A stretch of 64,000 bases of DNA from Microbacterium paraoxydans (lineage in GTDB: Bacteria > Actinomycetota > Actinomycetes > Actinomycetales > Microbacteriaceae). The first letter of the stretch is position 1. Every line of letters begins with the position of its first letter. The position numbers were made by a program, and so were the translations under genes. The notes under the pieces are model-generated. The model had not been told where the DNA came from. It did not search any database and was given only the letters and a program-made list of their open reading frames with translations. Below, in pieces: positions 26,711 to 34,697 of the stretch. The DNA lies in NCBI RefSeq assembly GCF_020524545.1, contig NZ_JAIVLG010000004.1:186001-250000 (forward strand), given 5' to 3'.

Positions 26711-27316
26711 ATGGCATCCTCCCCGCAGGCACCATCTCCTCCACCTCCCCGTCGGCGGCTGCGCCTGAGCATCGGCGCGGCTGTGGTGCTGGGGCTCGCC
26801 GTCCTGTCCGCAGCCGTGGGATGGGGCATCCTTCGGGGCCAGGCGCCACCCGCCGAGGCCGTGTCGCTCGCGCACGACGAGGCGGTCGTCGGCACCACCG
26901 GAGAGCTCTACGTCCACGTGCTCGGCGCGGTGGCGACCCCCGGTCTCTACGTGCTCGATCCGGGTGCGCGCCTCGTCGATGCGCTGGCGGCCGCCGGCGG
27001 GACCACGGACGCCGCCGATCTCGCGGCGGTCAATCTCGCTCGGGTGCTCGAAGACGGAGAACAGATCACCGTGCCGACGGTCGGCGCGGGCCCCGACGCG
27101 TCGGGCGTCGCCTCATCGGGGGACGACCGCATCGACCTCAACAGTGCAGACCAGGCCGCGCTGGAGACCCTTCCGCGCATAGGTCCCGCACTCGCGGCAC
27201 GGATCATCGCCTGGCGGGAGGAGAACGGTCGCTTCCGGTCCGTGGACGACCTTCTCGCCGTCCCCGGCATCGGGGAGAAGCTGCTCGCCGGCATTCGCGA
27301 TGGTGCCCGCGTGTGA
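26711..27316 (+). CDS. comEA: Competence protein ComEA
   Basis: A 201-residue membrane-anchored DNA-binding protein. The N-terminus is proline-rich, with one membrane helix at about residues 20-42. An SLBB-type domain follows (YVHVLGAVATPGLYVLDPGARLVDALAAAGG), then a linker and two helix-hairpin-helix motifs at about residues 140-198: IDLNSADQAALETLPRIGPALAARII and RSVDDLLAVPGIGEKLLAGI. ComEA binds incoming DNA outside the membrane and passes it to ComEC, whose gene overlaps by 4 bases. The two genes are often kept in Microbacteriaceae, although competence is rarely demonstrated. Confidence 0.94.
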   Translation: MASSPQAPSPPPPRRRLRLSIGAAVVLGLAVLSAAVGWGILRGQAPPAEAVSLAHDEAVVGTTGELYVHVLGAVATPGLYVLDPGARLVDALAAAGGTTDAADLAAVNLARVLEDGEQITVPTVGAGPDASGVASSGDDRIDLNSADQAALETLPRIGPALAARIIAWREENGRFRSVDDLLAVPGIGEKLLAGIRDGARV

Positions 27317-29649
27317 GGCGCCGTGATCTGCGGCTGTTGCCGGTGGCGGGAGCGGTTTGGGCGGGGGCACTGCTGTGTGTCTCCCTCCCGGCGTGTTCGT
27401 GGTGGACGGTGGGCGGCTGTGCCGCTGGTGTGGTCGTGCTCCTGCTCGCGTCGCGTCGTCGAACTGTCCGACGGGTTCCGGGCGGTGGAGGTCTCGCCGT
27501 GCTGGTGCTCGCCGCGATAGCAGCCACCGCCCTTTCTGCGGCCTTCGCGCTCCCCGCGCGTGAGCGCGCCGCTGAGTGGTCGGGGCGCGTGGCGGAAGTC
27601 ACTGCGACGGTGGCCTCGTCGGTATCGATCGGTCAGGACGGGCGACTGTGGTTCGACGCGCAGACGATGACCATCGGGGTGCGTGAGCATCCAGCCGTGC
27701 TGTCTGCGCCCGTGCGTATCGGCGTCGAGTCGGGCGGTGGCTTCGATCTCGGTGCCCGGGTTAGAGTCGTTGGACAGGTGCAGGCGACAGAGGAGGGTGA
27801 GAGGTCCGCTCTGGTCGTCTTCGCAGACGATGCCGAGGTCGTCTCGCCCGCCTCCGGTGTCTTCGGCGTCGCCGCGGCTCTCAAGAGCGCGTTCGTCGAA
27901 CGGTCGCTGCAGCTGCCCGAGCCCGGTGCCGGTCTCCTCCCGGGGCTCGCGGTCGGCGACACCCGGGCGGTCACCGACGCGCTGAACGACGACATGCGCA
28001 CCAGCGGACTCAGCCACCTCACCGCCGTGAGCGGGGCGAACTGCGCGATCGTCGTCGGCGCGATCTTCTGGCTGACGGCGTTGTGCGGAGGAGGGCGCGG
28101 GCTGAGGGTCGTGTTGTCCATCGCGGGCTTGGCCGGGTTCGTCGTCCTGGTCACCCCGGAACCGAGTGTCATCCGCGCTGCGGTCATGGCTGCCGTCGGG
28201 ATGCTCACCGTCCTGCTCGGGCGTCCGAGCGCGGGAGCAGGCATGCTCTCCCTGTGCACCGTGGGGATACTGGTCGTCGATCCCTGGCTGGCGACGTCAC
28301 CGGGGTTCGCGCTCTCCGTAGCCGCATCCGGGGCGCTGATCCTCCTCGCACCCTCCCTTGCCCGGGGGCTGGCGACCGTGATGCCGCAAACGGTGGCGAT
28401 GGCCATCGCAGTCCCGCTCTCGGCACAACTGGCGTGCGGGCCGATCATCGCCCTGTTCGCCGAGCAGCACTCCCTGGTCGGCGTCGCGGCAAACCTCCTC
28501 GCTGCTCCCGCTGCGCCGATCGCCACGGTGATCGGTCTGCTGGCTTGTCTCGCTGCTCCGTTGCCGTTTCTGGCCGACCTGCTGACAGCGGCATCCTGGC
28601 TCCCCGCGACCTGGATCGCCGCGACCGCGACGACGACGGCGCGGCTGCCGAGCGCCCAGCTGCTGCTTCCGGCCGGGATCGGGAGCGCGGCCCTGGTGGC
28701 GCTCGTCAGCGGGTGCGTGTCGGTGGTCCTCCTCCGATCCGCCGACGTTGCCCGCCGACCGACGACCGTGCGGGCGGTGGAGTTCACGCGGCGCGGGGCG
28801 GCGGCGATTCTCATCATCGTGTCGTCCCTTGCCGGTGCTCGACTTCTCCTCGACGGTCCGCTCGCGACCGTGGCGTCGCCGGAGGGATGGTCCGTCGCCG
28901 CGTGCGATGTCGGTCAAGGGGACGCGCTGGTCGTGCGGTCGGGTGACCGAGTCGCGCTGATCGACACCGGACCGGTGCCCGAGCCTCTGGAAGCGTGTCT
29001 GCGGTCACTCGGGGTCGACCGGGTCGACCTCCTCGTTCTGACGCACTTCGACCTCGACCACGTCGGTGGAACCGCCGCCGTCATCGGGCGGGTGGGCGCG
29101 GTGCTGCACGGGCCCGTCACCGAGGACGCTGAGCGGCGCCTCCTCGCCTCGCTCCTCGCAGGGGGCGCTCGGGTCGAGGAGGCTCGGGCAGGACAACGGG
29201 GTGAGCTCGCCGAGGCGACGTGGCGTGTCCTCTGGCCGCAGGAGGGGTCTCCCGTCTTCCCCTCGGGCAACGACGCGAGCGTGGTGATGGAGTTCGACGG
29301 GGGAGGGGTGCCCCGATCATTGTTCCTCGGAGACCTCGCCGCGGCCTCCCAGCGCGTACTGCGGCGTGCTGCGCATCTCGGCACATACGACGTGGTCAAG
29401 GTGGCCCATCACGGCAGCGCGGATCAGGACCCCGGCCTGTATGAGGAGCTTCAGGCGCGGGTGGCGTTGTTCAGCGTCGGTGCGGACAACGACTACGGTC
29501 ACCCGCGCATCGAGACTCTCGACCTTCTGACCGCGACCGGCGCACACGATCTGCGCACGGACCAGCGGGGGACGATCTTGCTCGGTCTGCACAGAGACGA
29601 GGTGCAGGTATGGACGGAACGAACAGACCCCGAGGGCGGGGGTGAGTGA
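27313..29649 (+). CDS. comEC: DNA uptake channel ComEC/Rec2
   Basis: A 778-residue membrane protein. The GTG at 27313 overlaps the comEA stop (GTGTGA), so translation is coupled. The N-terminus has several helices and an OB-like exported domain. The central Competence domain (LLPGLAVGDTRAVTDAL, SGLSHLTAVSGANCAIVVG) forms the channel. The C-terminus is a metallo-beta-lactamase-like domain with DVGQGDALVV, the ligand set THFDLDHVGG near residue 577 and KVAHHGSADQD. This domain is thought to degrade the non-transported strand. Length is typical of fused ComEC. holA follows after 40 bases. Confidence 0.94.
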   Translation: MRRRDLRLLPVAGAVWAGALLCVSLPACSWWTVGGCAAGVVVLLLASRRRTVRRVPGGGGLAVLVLAAIAATALSAAFALPARERAAEWSGRVAEVTATVASSVSIGQDGRLWFDAQTMTIGVREHPAVLSAPVRIGVESGGGFDLGARVRVVGQVQATEEGERSALVVFADDAEVVSPASGVFGVAAALKSAFVERSLQLPEPGAGLLPGLAVGDTRAVTDALNDDMRTSGLSHLTAVSGANCAIVVGAIFWLTALCGGGRGLRVVLSIAGLAGFVVLVTPEPSVIRAAVMAAVGMLTVLLGRPSAGAGMLSLCTVGILVVDPWLATSPGFALSVAASGALILLAPSLARGLATVMPQTVAMAIAVPLSAQLACGPIIALFAEQHSLVGVAANLLAAPAAPIATVIGLLACLAAPLPFLADLLTAASWLPATWIAATATTTARLPSAQLLLPAGIGSAALVALVSGCVSVVLLRSADVARRPTTVRAVEFTRRGAAAILIIVSSLAGARLLLDGPLATVASPEGWSVAACDVGQGDALVVRSGDRVALIDTGPVPEPLEACLRSLGVDRVDLLVLTHFDLDHVGGTAAVIGRVGAVLHGPVTEDAERRLLASLLAGGARVEEARAGQRGELAEATWRVLWPQEGSPVFPSGNDASVVMEFDGGGVPRSLFLGDLAAASQRVLRRAAHLGTYDVVKVAHHGSADQDPGLYEELQARVALFSVGADNDYGHPRIETLDLLTATGAHDLRTDQRGTILLGLHRDEVQVWTERTDPEGGGE

Positions 29650-29677
29650 GCAGCGGAGCAGTGTCGGTGAGCGCCGG

Positions 29678-29683
29678 TAGGCT
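29678..29683 (+). promoter_or_regulatory. -10 box (TAGGCT) of leaderless holA
   Basis: TAGGCT ends 6 bases before the ATG at 29690. The same hexamer and spacing occur before pabB. Confidence 0.55.
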
Positions 29684-29689
29684 GGAACC

Positions 29690-30727
29690 ATGGCAGCTTC
29701 GCGTACCCCTTCTCGCAGTGGTGCGAAGCCCACCAAGATCCCGCAGGTGTCGTGGCGCGAACCGCGACCCGCTCCGATCGTGCTCGTCTCGGGGCCCGAA
29801 GAGGTGTGCGCCGAGCGGGCGATCGCCGGCGTGCGCGATTACCTGCGCGCAGAAGACGCCGCGCTCGAAGTCAGCGATGTGCGTGCCGACGACTACGCTC
29901 CCGGAACGCTGCTGTCGCTCACCTCGCCTTCTCTGTTCGGCGAACCACGGCTGGTGCGCGTCTCGGGCGTGGAGAAGTGCTCCGACGCCTTCATCCAGGA
30001 GGCGGTGTCGTACCTCGACAACCCTCAGGAGGGCGCGACGGTCATTCTTCGCCATACCGGCGCCAGCGTGCGTGGCAAGAAGCTGCTCGATGCTCTTCGA
30101 GCCGGTACCGGCGGAGGCATCGAGATCGCGTGCTCGGCGGTCAAGCGCGACAGCGACCGTGTCGACTTCGCCGCCGGGGAGTTCCGAGCGGCCAAGAAGC
30201 GCATTGCCCCTCCCGCGCTTCGCGCACTCGTGTCGGCCTTCGCGGATGACCTCACCGAACTGGCGGCAGCCTGTCAGCAGCTCATCGGCGACGTCGACGG
30301 CGACATCACCGAAGAGATCGTCACGAAGTACTACGGCGGTCGTGTGGAGGTCTCGGCGTTCGTCGTCGCGGACACGGCCATCGCCGGCCGCTACGGCGAG
30401 GCTCTCGTCGCCCTCCGGCACGCGCTGTCCTCCGGCGCCGACCCGGTGCCGATGGTCGCCGCCTTCGCGATGAAGCTCCGGACGATGGCGCGCGTGGCCG
30501 GCAACCGCGAGCCCAGCCGACAGCTCGCACAGCGTCTGGGGATGAAGGACTGGCAGGTCGATCGCGCACGCCGCGACCTCGCCGGCTGGAACGAGCGGTC
30601 TCTCGGAATGGCCATCCAGGCGACGGCCAGAGCCGATGGCGAGGTCAAGGGTGCTGCTCGCGACCCGATCTTCGCGCTGGAGCGCATGGTCACCGTGATC
30701 GCCACGCGCCAACCCTTCGGGGAGTAG
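29690..30727 (+). CDS. holA: DNA polymerase III subunit delta
   Basis: A 345-residue clamp-loader subunit that opens the beta sliding clamp. The N-terminal AAA+-like domain begins PAPIVLVSGPEEVCAERAIAGVRDYL; the middle carries VEKCSDAFIQEAVSYL and LRHTGASVRGKKLLDALRAG; the C-terminal collar domain has MKLRTMARVAGNREPSRQLAQRLGMKDWQVDRARRDLAGW. Walker A is degenerate, as expected for delta. The N-terminus carries about 15 extra basic/Ser residues. Position between comEC and rpsT is the standard bacterial order. Confidence 0.93.
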   Translation: MAASRTPSRSGAKPTKIPQVSWREPRPAPIVLVSGPEEVCAERAIAGVRDYLRAEDAALEVSDVRADDYAPGTLLSLTSPSLFGEPRLVRVSGVEKCSDAFIQEAVSYLDNPQEGATVILRHTGASVRGKKLLDALRAGTGGGIEIACSAVKRDSDRVDFAAGEFRAAKKRIAPPALRALVSAFADDLTELAAACQQLIGDVDGDITEEIVTKYYGGRVEVSAFVVADTAIAGRYGEALVALRHALSSGADPVPMVAAFAMKLRTMARVAGNREPSRQLAQRLGMKDWQVDRARRDLAGWNERSLGMAIQATARADGEVKGAARDPIFALERMVTVIATRQPFGE

Positions 30728-30764
30728 CCGGCCTCCGCTCCGCTCGATCGCCGACGGGACGAAG

Positions 30765-30797
30765 AAGGCCCGCCCCGGCGAACGGGACGGGCCTTTC
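30765..30797. terminator. Bidirectional terminator between holA and rpsT
   Basis: AAGGCCCGCCCCG and CGGGACGGGCCTT form a 13-bp stem with one mismatch and a 5-base loop, flanked by TTTCT on the plus strand and TTCTTC on the minus strand. It serves the convergent holA and rpsT. Confidence 0.8.
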
Positions 30798-30811
30798 TGA
30801 GAAGCTTCGGC

Positions 30812-31072
30812 TCAGAGGGAAGCGACCTGCTTGGCGAGAGCCGACTTGCGGTTCGACGCCTGGTTCTTGTGCAGGACGCCCTTGCTGACGGCCTTGTCGA
30901 GCTTGACGGAAGCCTTCTTCAGGCCGGCCTCGGCTGCTGCCTTGTCGCCGGCGGTGACTGCCGTGCGGGTGGTGCGGATGAGGGTCTTGAGCTCGCTCTT
31001 GACGGCCTTGTTGCGCTCGCGCGCCTTCTCGTTGGTCTTGTTGCGCTTGATCTGCGACTTGATGTTTGCCAC
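30812..31072 (-). CDS. rpsT: 30S ribosomal protein bS20
   Basis: An 86-residue basic protein that binds 16S rRNA early in small-subunit assembly. It starts with [35 protein letters not shown] (GTG start, processed as Met) and ends [15 protein letters not shown], fully matching bS20. A longer open frame upstream to 31168 has no counterpart in the family and is not used. It is convergent with holA and shares a terminator with it. The next conserved gene in related genomes, lepA, lies 9.5 kb further right here. Confidence 0.96.
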   Translation of the reverse strand: MANIKSQIKRNKTNEKARERNKAVKSELKTLIRTTRTAVTAGDKAAAEAGLKKASVKLDKAVSKGVLHKNQASNRKSALAKQVASL

Positions 31073-31294
31073 GTGTGGACGCTTTCTGTACAGGAGTGTT
31101 CGGAATGCCGGCAGCAGAAGAGGGCTGCTGCACAGCGGTCGTGAGGGAAGAACCCACACGCAAGCCAAGAGTCGAGTCTACCAGCAGACGGGGCGGTCGC
31201 GCGAAACGGCGAGCAGAATGCGAAACTCGGTCGCGCATTCGGTGGTACCGGGTGCAGAATCATGACTGTCCCGACATCGATGTCAAGGAGCCCC

Positions 31295-32668
31295 ATGATC
31301 CCCGCCCCCGATCGTCCGTCTGCGCCCGCCGGGCTCCGTTGGTCCGCCGCCACCTCGGCCTTCCAGATCGAGGGGTCCCGTCCGACGGGACAGGCCGGAC
31401 GATCCATCTGGGACGACTTCCTCGATCGGCCGGGTGCGATCATCGACGGGTCGACTGCGGATCCCACGTGCGACAGCTACCGGCGACCGGAGTCCGACGT
31501 GGCTCTCGCCGCGGGCCTCGGCCTCGACCGCTACCGGTTCTCCATCCCGTGGGCGCGTGTGCAGCCCGGCGGACGAAGCTCAGGGGATAGCGCGGCGCTC
31601 GACCACTACTCCCGACTGGTCGATCTTCTGCTCGAGGCCGGGGTCGCCCCGTTCCCGACTCTGTTCCACTGGGAGATGCCCAGCGAGGTCGAGGTCGGCG
31701 GCGGCTGGCTCCAGCGCGACACGGTCGAGCGCTTCGCCGACTACGCGGCGATCGTCGCCGCCCGTCTCGGTGATCGCGTCGAGCAGTGGTACACGCTGAA
31801 CGAGCCGGCGATGACGACGTTGCAGGGCTACGCGGTCGGGGCGCTCGCTCCCGGGAAGCAGCTCCTCTTCGGCGCGCTGCCCACCGCTCACCATCAGCTC
31901 CTCGCGCACGCGCGTGCGGCGACCGTGCTGCGCGCCCACGGTGCGGCCTCCGTCGGCCTGGTGAACAACCACACCTGGGTCCTCCCTCTCCGGGACACCG
32001 CCGAGGACCACCAGGCGGCGGCCGTGTACGACCTGATCCACAATCGTGTGTTCAGCGAGCCGCTCCTCGCCGGCGCCTACCCGGACCTCGAGGCGCTGGG
32101 GCTAGCCCTTCTGCCCGTACGCGACGGTGATCTGGAGGAGATCCGCGGATCGATCGACTTCTACGGCATCAACTTCTACAACCCCACGACTGTCACGGCT
32201 GCCGAGGAGGGAAGCCCGATACCTTTCGACATCGTCCCGACCCCCGGTGTCCCCGTCACCGGATTCGGGGCCGAGTGGCCGATCATGCCCGGTGCTCTGC
32301 GAGACCTGCTCATCGACCTGCAGGCACGGCATCCGCATCTCCCGCCGGTGATCATCGGAGAGAACGGAGCGTCCTTCCCGGAGCCCGAGCAGGCTGCCTT
32401 CGTGGACGACACCGACCGCATCGCCTATCTCGCGGGGCACATCGCCGCGGTCGGTGAGGCGATCGATGCGGGCGTGCCCGTGGAGGAGTACACGGTGTGG
32501 TCGCTGTTGGACAACTGGGAGTGGGCCGACGGGTACACCCAGCGGTTCGGGCTGGTGCACGTGGACTTCGAGACGGGCGAGCGCACACCCAAGGCCTCCT
32601 ACGACTGGTATCGCGACCTCATCGCGCGGTCGCGCACAGCGGCCGTCGCTGCGGAGGAGGAGCGGTGA
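31295..32668 (+). CDS. Beta-glucosidase, glycoside hydrolase family 1
   Basis: A 457-residue cytosolic GH1 enzyme. The acid/base Glu is in YTLNEPAM (about residue 170) and the nucleophile Glu in VIIGENGASF (about residue 356). WSAATSAFQIEG at the start and WSLLDNWEWADGYTQRFGLVHVDF near the end are classical GH1 blocks. The ATG at 31295 has AAGGAG 4 bases before it; ATG 31262 in the same frame lacks one. An imperfect operator-like pair GAATGCG (31216-31222) and CGCATTC (31234-31240) lies upstream. The coupled MFS gene suggests import of a beta-glucoside or cellobiose, then cleavage to glucose. Confidence 0.93.
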   Translation: MIPAPDRPSAPAGLRWSAATSAFQIEGSRPTGQAGRSIWDDFLDRPGAIIDGSTADPTCDSYRRPESDVALAAGLGLDRYRFSIPWARVQPGGRSSGDSAALDHYSRLVDLLLEAGVAPFPTLFHWEMPSEVEVGGGWLQRDTVERFADYAAIVAARLGDRVEQWYTLNEPAMTTLQGYAVGALAPGKQLLFGALPTAHHQLLAHARAATVLRAHGAASVGLVNNHTWVLPLRDTAEDHQAAAVYDLIHNRVFSEPLLAGAYPDLEALGLALLPVRDGDLEEIRGSIDFYGINFYNPTTVTAAEEGSPIPFDIVPTPGVPVTGFGAEWPIMPGALRDLLIDLQARHPHLPPVIIGENGASFPEPEQAAFVDDTDRIAYLAGHIAAVGEAIDAGVPVEEYTVWSLLDNWEWADGYTQRFGLVHVDFETGERTPKASYDWYRDLIARSRTAAVAAEEER

Positions 32669-33900
32669 CCGGCGTCTCCGGCCCCGGCACGATCAAGGTG
32701 GGTGCCCGCTGGATGTCGGTGTTCACGCTGGCGTGGCTCGCTATCTGGACGGTGCAGCTCACGCCGGTGCAACTGCTGCTACCGCTGCAGCTGGACACCC
32801 CTGAGGACGATTGGATCCGCGGGGTCGTCTCCTCGGGGCTCGTCCTCGGGATCGGAGGTCTCGCCGGCATCGTCGCCGGTCCGGCCGCGGGGGCGCTGTC
32901 GGACCGTGCGGCCGCGGGACGCCATCGCCGCCGCCCCTGGGCTCTCGGCGGCGTTCTGCTCACCGCCGTGTGTCTCATCCTCACCGGCTTCGCCGAGGGC
33001 CCTTGGGCAGTGGGCGCGGGGTGGGTCGGTGTGTCGATCGGCGTCGCCGTCTCATCCGCGGCCTTCACCGCCCTCATCGCCGACCAGCTGCCCTCGACGC
33101 AGCGCGGTGCCGCGTCTGCGGCGGTGGGGTCGAGCCAGGCGGTGGGGATCGTGCTCGGCGTCGGTCTGGTGGTCCTGCTCGGACTCGACGTCCGTGCCGG
33201 CTACCTGCTGCTCGCCGCCGTCATCGCCGTCATCGGCACCGGTGCGGCGCTGGTGCTGCCCGACCCGCCGAGCACCGAGGCGCTGCGACCGAAACCCGGC
33301 CGACGCCGAGCGCTCGCCTCCCTCCGTGATCGGGACTTCGCCTGGATGCTCTCGGGGCGCCTCGTGACGAACATCGGCAACGCTCTCGGCACGGCGCTGT
33401 TCCTCTTCTTCCTCCTGCACGGTCTCGGACAGCCGACCACTGTCGCTCAGGACAACCTCCTGCTGCTGATCGTGGTGTACACCGTGTTCGTGGTCGCCGC
33501 CTCCGTGGTCACGGGCATCGTGTCGGACCGGACAGGGAACAGGCGCACGCTCACCGTCGCCGCGACCGTCGTCCAGGCGGCGTCGGGCGTCGCGATCGCA
33601 CTGGTGCCCACGTTCGAGATGACCATGGTGGCTGCGGCCCTGATGGGATTGGGCTACGGTGCCTTCTCGACGGTGGGTCTCGCCTTCGCGGCGGATCTGC
33701 TCCCGGACGCGCAGGATCACGCCAGAGACCTCGGAATCGTCAACGTCACCGCAGCCCTGGGACAGTTGATCGGCCCGGTGCTCGGAGCGGCATTGGTCGC
33801 TCTCGTCGGCGGCTTCTGGCTCGTCTTCGTCGCTGCCGCAACGCTGTCGCTGGTCGGAGGACTGCTGACCGCTTTCGCACGCCAGCCGGCGCGCTCATGA
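32665..33900 (+). CDS. MFS transporter, probably for (beta-)glucosides
   Basis: A 411-residue major facilitator protein with about 12 membrane helices. The GTG start overlaps the beta-glucosidase stop (GTGA) behind GGAGGAGGAG, so the pair is translationally coupled. The loop between helices 2 and 3 carries AGALSDRAAAGRHRRRPW, the conserved MFS motif with its Asp and basic residues; the same motif recurs at SDRTGNRR in the second half. The sequence resembles sugar-transport MFS members of actinobacteria, and the operon supports a glycoside. It overlaps the convergent hydrolase gene by 6 bases. Confidence 0.85.
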   Translation: MTGVSGPGTIKVGARWMSVFTLAWLAIWTVQLTPVQLLLPLQLDTPEDDWIRGVVSSGLVLGIGGLAGIVAGPAAGALSDRAAAGRHRRRPWALGGVLLTAVCLILTGFAEGPWAVGAGWVGVSIGVAVSSAAFTALIADQLPSTQRGAASAAVGSSQAVGIVLGVGLVVLLGLDVRAGYLLLAAVIAVIGTGAALVLPDPPSTEALRPKPGRRRALASLRDRDFAWMLSGRLVTNIGNALGTALFLFFLLHGLGQPTTVAQDNLLLLIVVYTVFVVAASVVTGIVSDRTGNRRTLTVAATVVQAASGVAIALVPTFEMTMVAAALMGLGYGAFSTVGLAFAADLLPDAQDHARDLGIVNVTAALGQLIGPVLGAALVALVGGFWLVFVAAATLSLVGGLLTAFARQPARS

Positions 33901-34625
33901 GCCGGCCATATCCTCTTCCACCGTCGCGATCGCCAGCTGCAGCACCGCGTTGAAGATCCGCGGGCGCATCGCCGTGACCAGGTGCGTCGTGCGGGGGACG
34001 ATGACGAGCTCCGCATGGGGCGCGAGACGTCGGAACAGCGACTCGTTCAGACGCAGCTGATCGTACTGACCGTTCACGAACCAGAGCGGGACCGTGATCC
34101 GGGGGACGGCAGCGGCGATGTCCAGTGCGGCCAGGCTACGTAGGGCGGTGTCCTGCATATCCAGTGCATAGCCGCCGGCGGCGAAGTCGGATCGGGTCTC
34201 CGGTGGGATGGTGGCCTCGAGGACGCGACCGGTCAGCCACATGCCGCGATCCGGCAGCGAGTCGACGGCCCGAGCGAAAAGTCGATAGGCGCGCAGTCCC
34301 GCTCCGTGGGGGAGCGAGGTGCACGACGCCGCGACGAGTGCTGCCACCGGTGGTCGCTGCTCCCCACCCACGTACGCGAGACAGAGCAAGCCGCCCATCG
34401 AGTGCCCCACGAGCACGACGGGACCCTTCGCCGCTGCCGCGCGCACGGCGGCATCGATCGTGTGGAGTGCTTCGTGGAGTGTGAAGTCCTCGTCCATGCG
34501 GCCCCCTGGCCGGGGAGGTCGACCGCGGTCGAGGCGTACTCCTGTTCTCGGAGATACGTCGTCTGAGCGCGCCACATCGTGGCCGAGGTGCGAATACCGT
34601 GCACGAGGACGATCTGGACGCTCAC
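33895..34625 (-). pseudogene. Alpha/beta hydrolase with a frameshift
   Basis: Two overlapping frames together make one alpha/beta hydrolase. Frame one gives VSVQIVLVHGIRTSATMW to TAVDLPGQG from the GTG at 34625; frame two continues RMDEDFTLHEALHTIDAAVRAAAAKGPVVLVGHSMGG (nucleophile Ser), VNGQYDQLRL (Asp) and TTHLVTA (His). The break is at the C5 tract 34502-34506; one more C would join the frames as PGQGGRMDED. Length without the gap is about 243 residues, normal for the family, and no other damage is visible. It is either a recent pseudogene or a sequencing slip in the homopolymer. The substrate is unknown. Confidence 0.8.
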
Positions 34626-34641
34626 CCGGACAGCATAAGGA

Positions 34642-34676
34642 AAGCGGGGCCGGTGGATGAACCGCCGGCCCCGCTT
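34642..34676 (-). terminator. Terminator of the second peptide transporter operon
   Basis: Perfect 12-bp arms (AAGCGGGGCCGG and CCGGCCCCGCTT) surround an 11-base loop, 22 bases after the binding-protein stop on the minus strand, followed by TTCC. It may also serve as a terminator for plus-strand readthrough. Confidence 0.8.
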
Positions 34677-34697
34677 CGACGCGAGCGTCAGAGGGTG

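Noticed and set aside
23886..26849. Open frame of 987 codons opposite leuS
   Set aside because: It mirrors the leuS codon pattern, has no recognisable domain or ribosome site and is a usual by-product of very high GC.
34498..34510. Programmed frameshifting in the alpha/beta hydrolase
   Set aside because: No slippery heptamer with downstream pseudoknot was seen, and this family is not known for recoding; an indel in the C5 tract is simpler.
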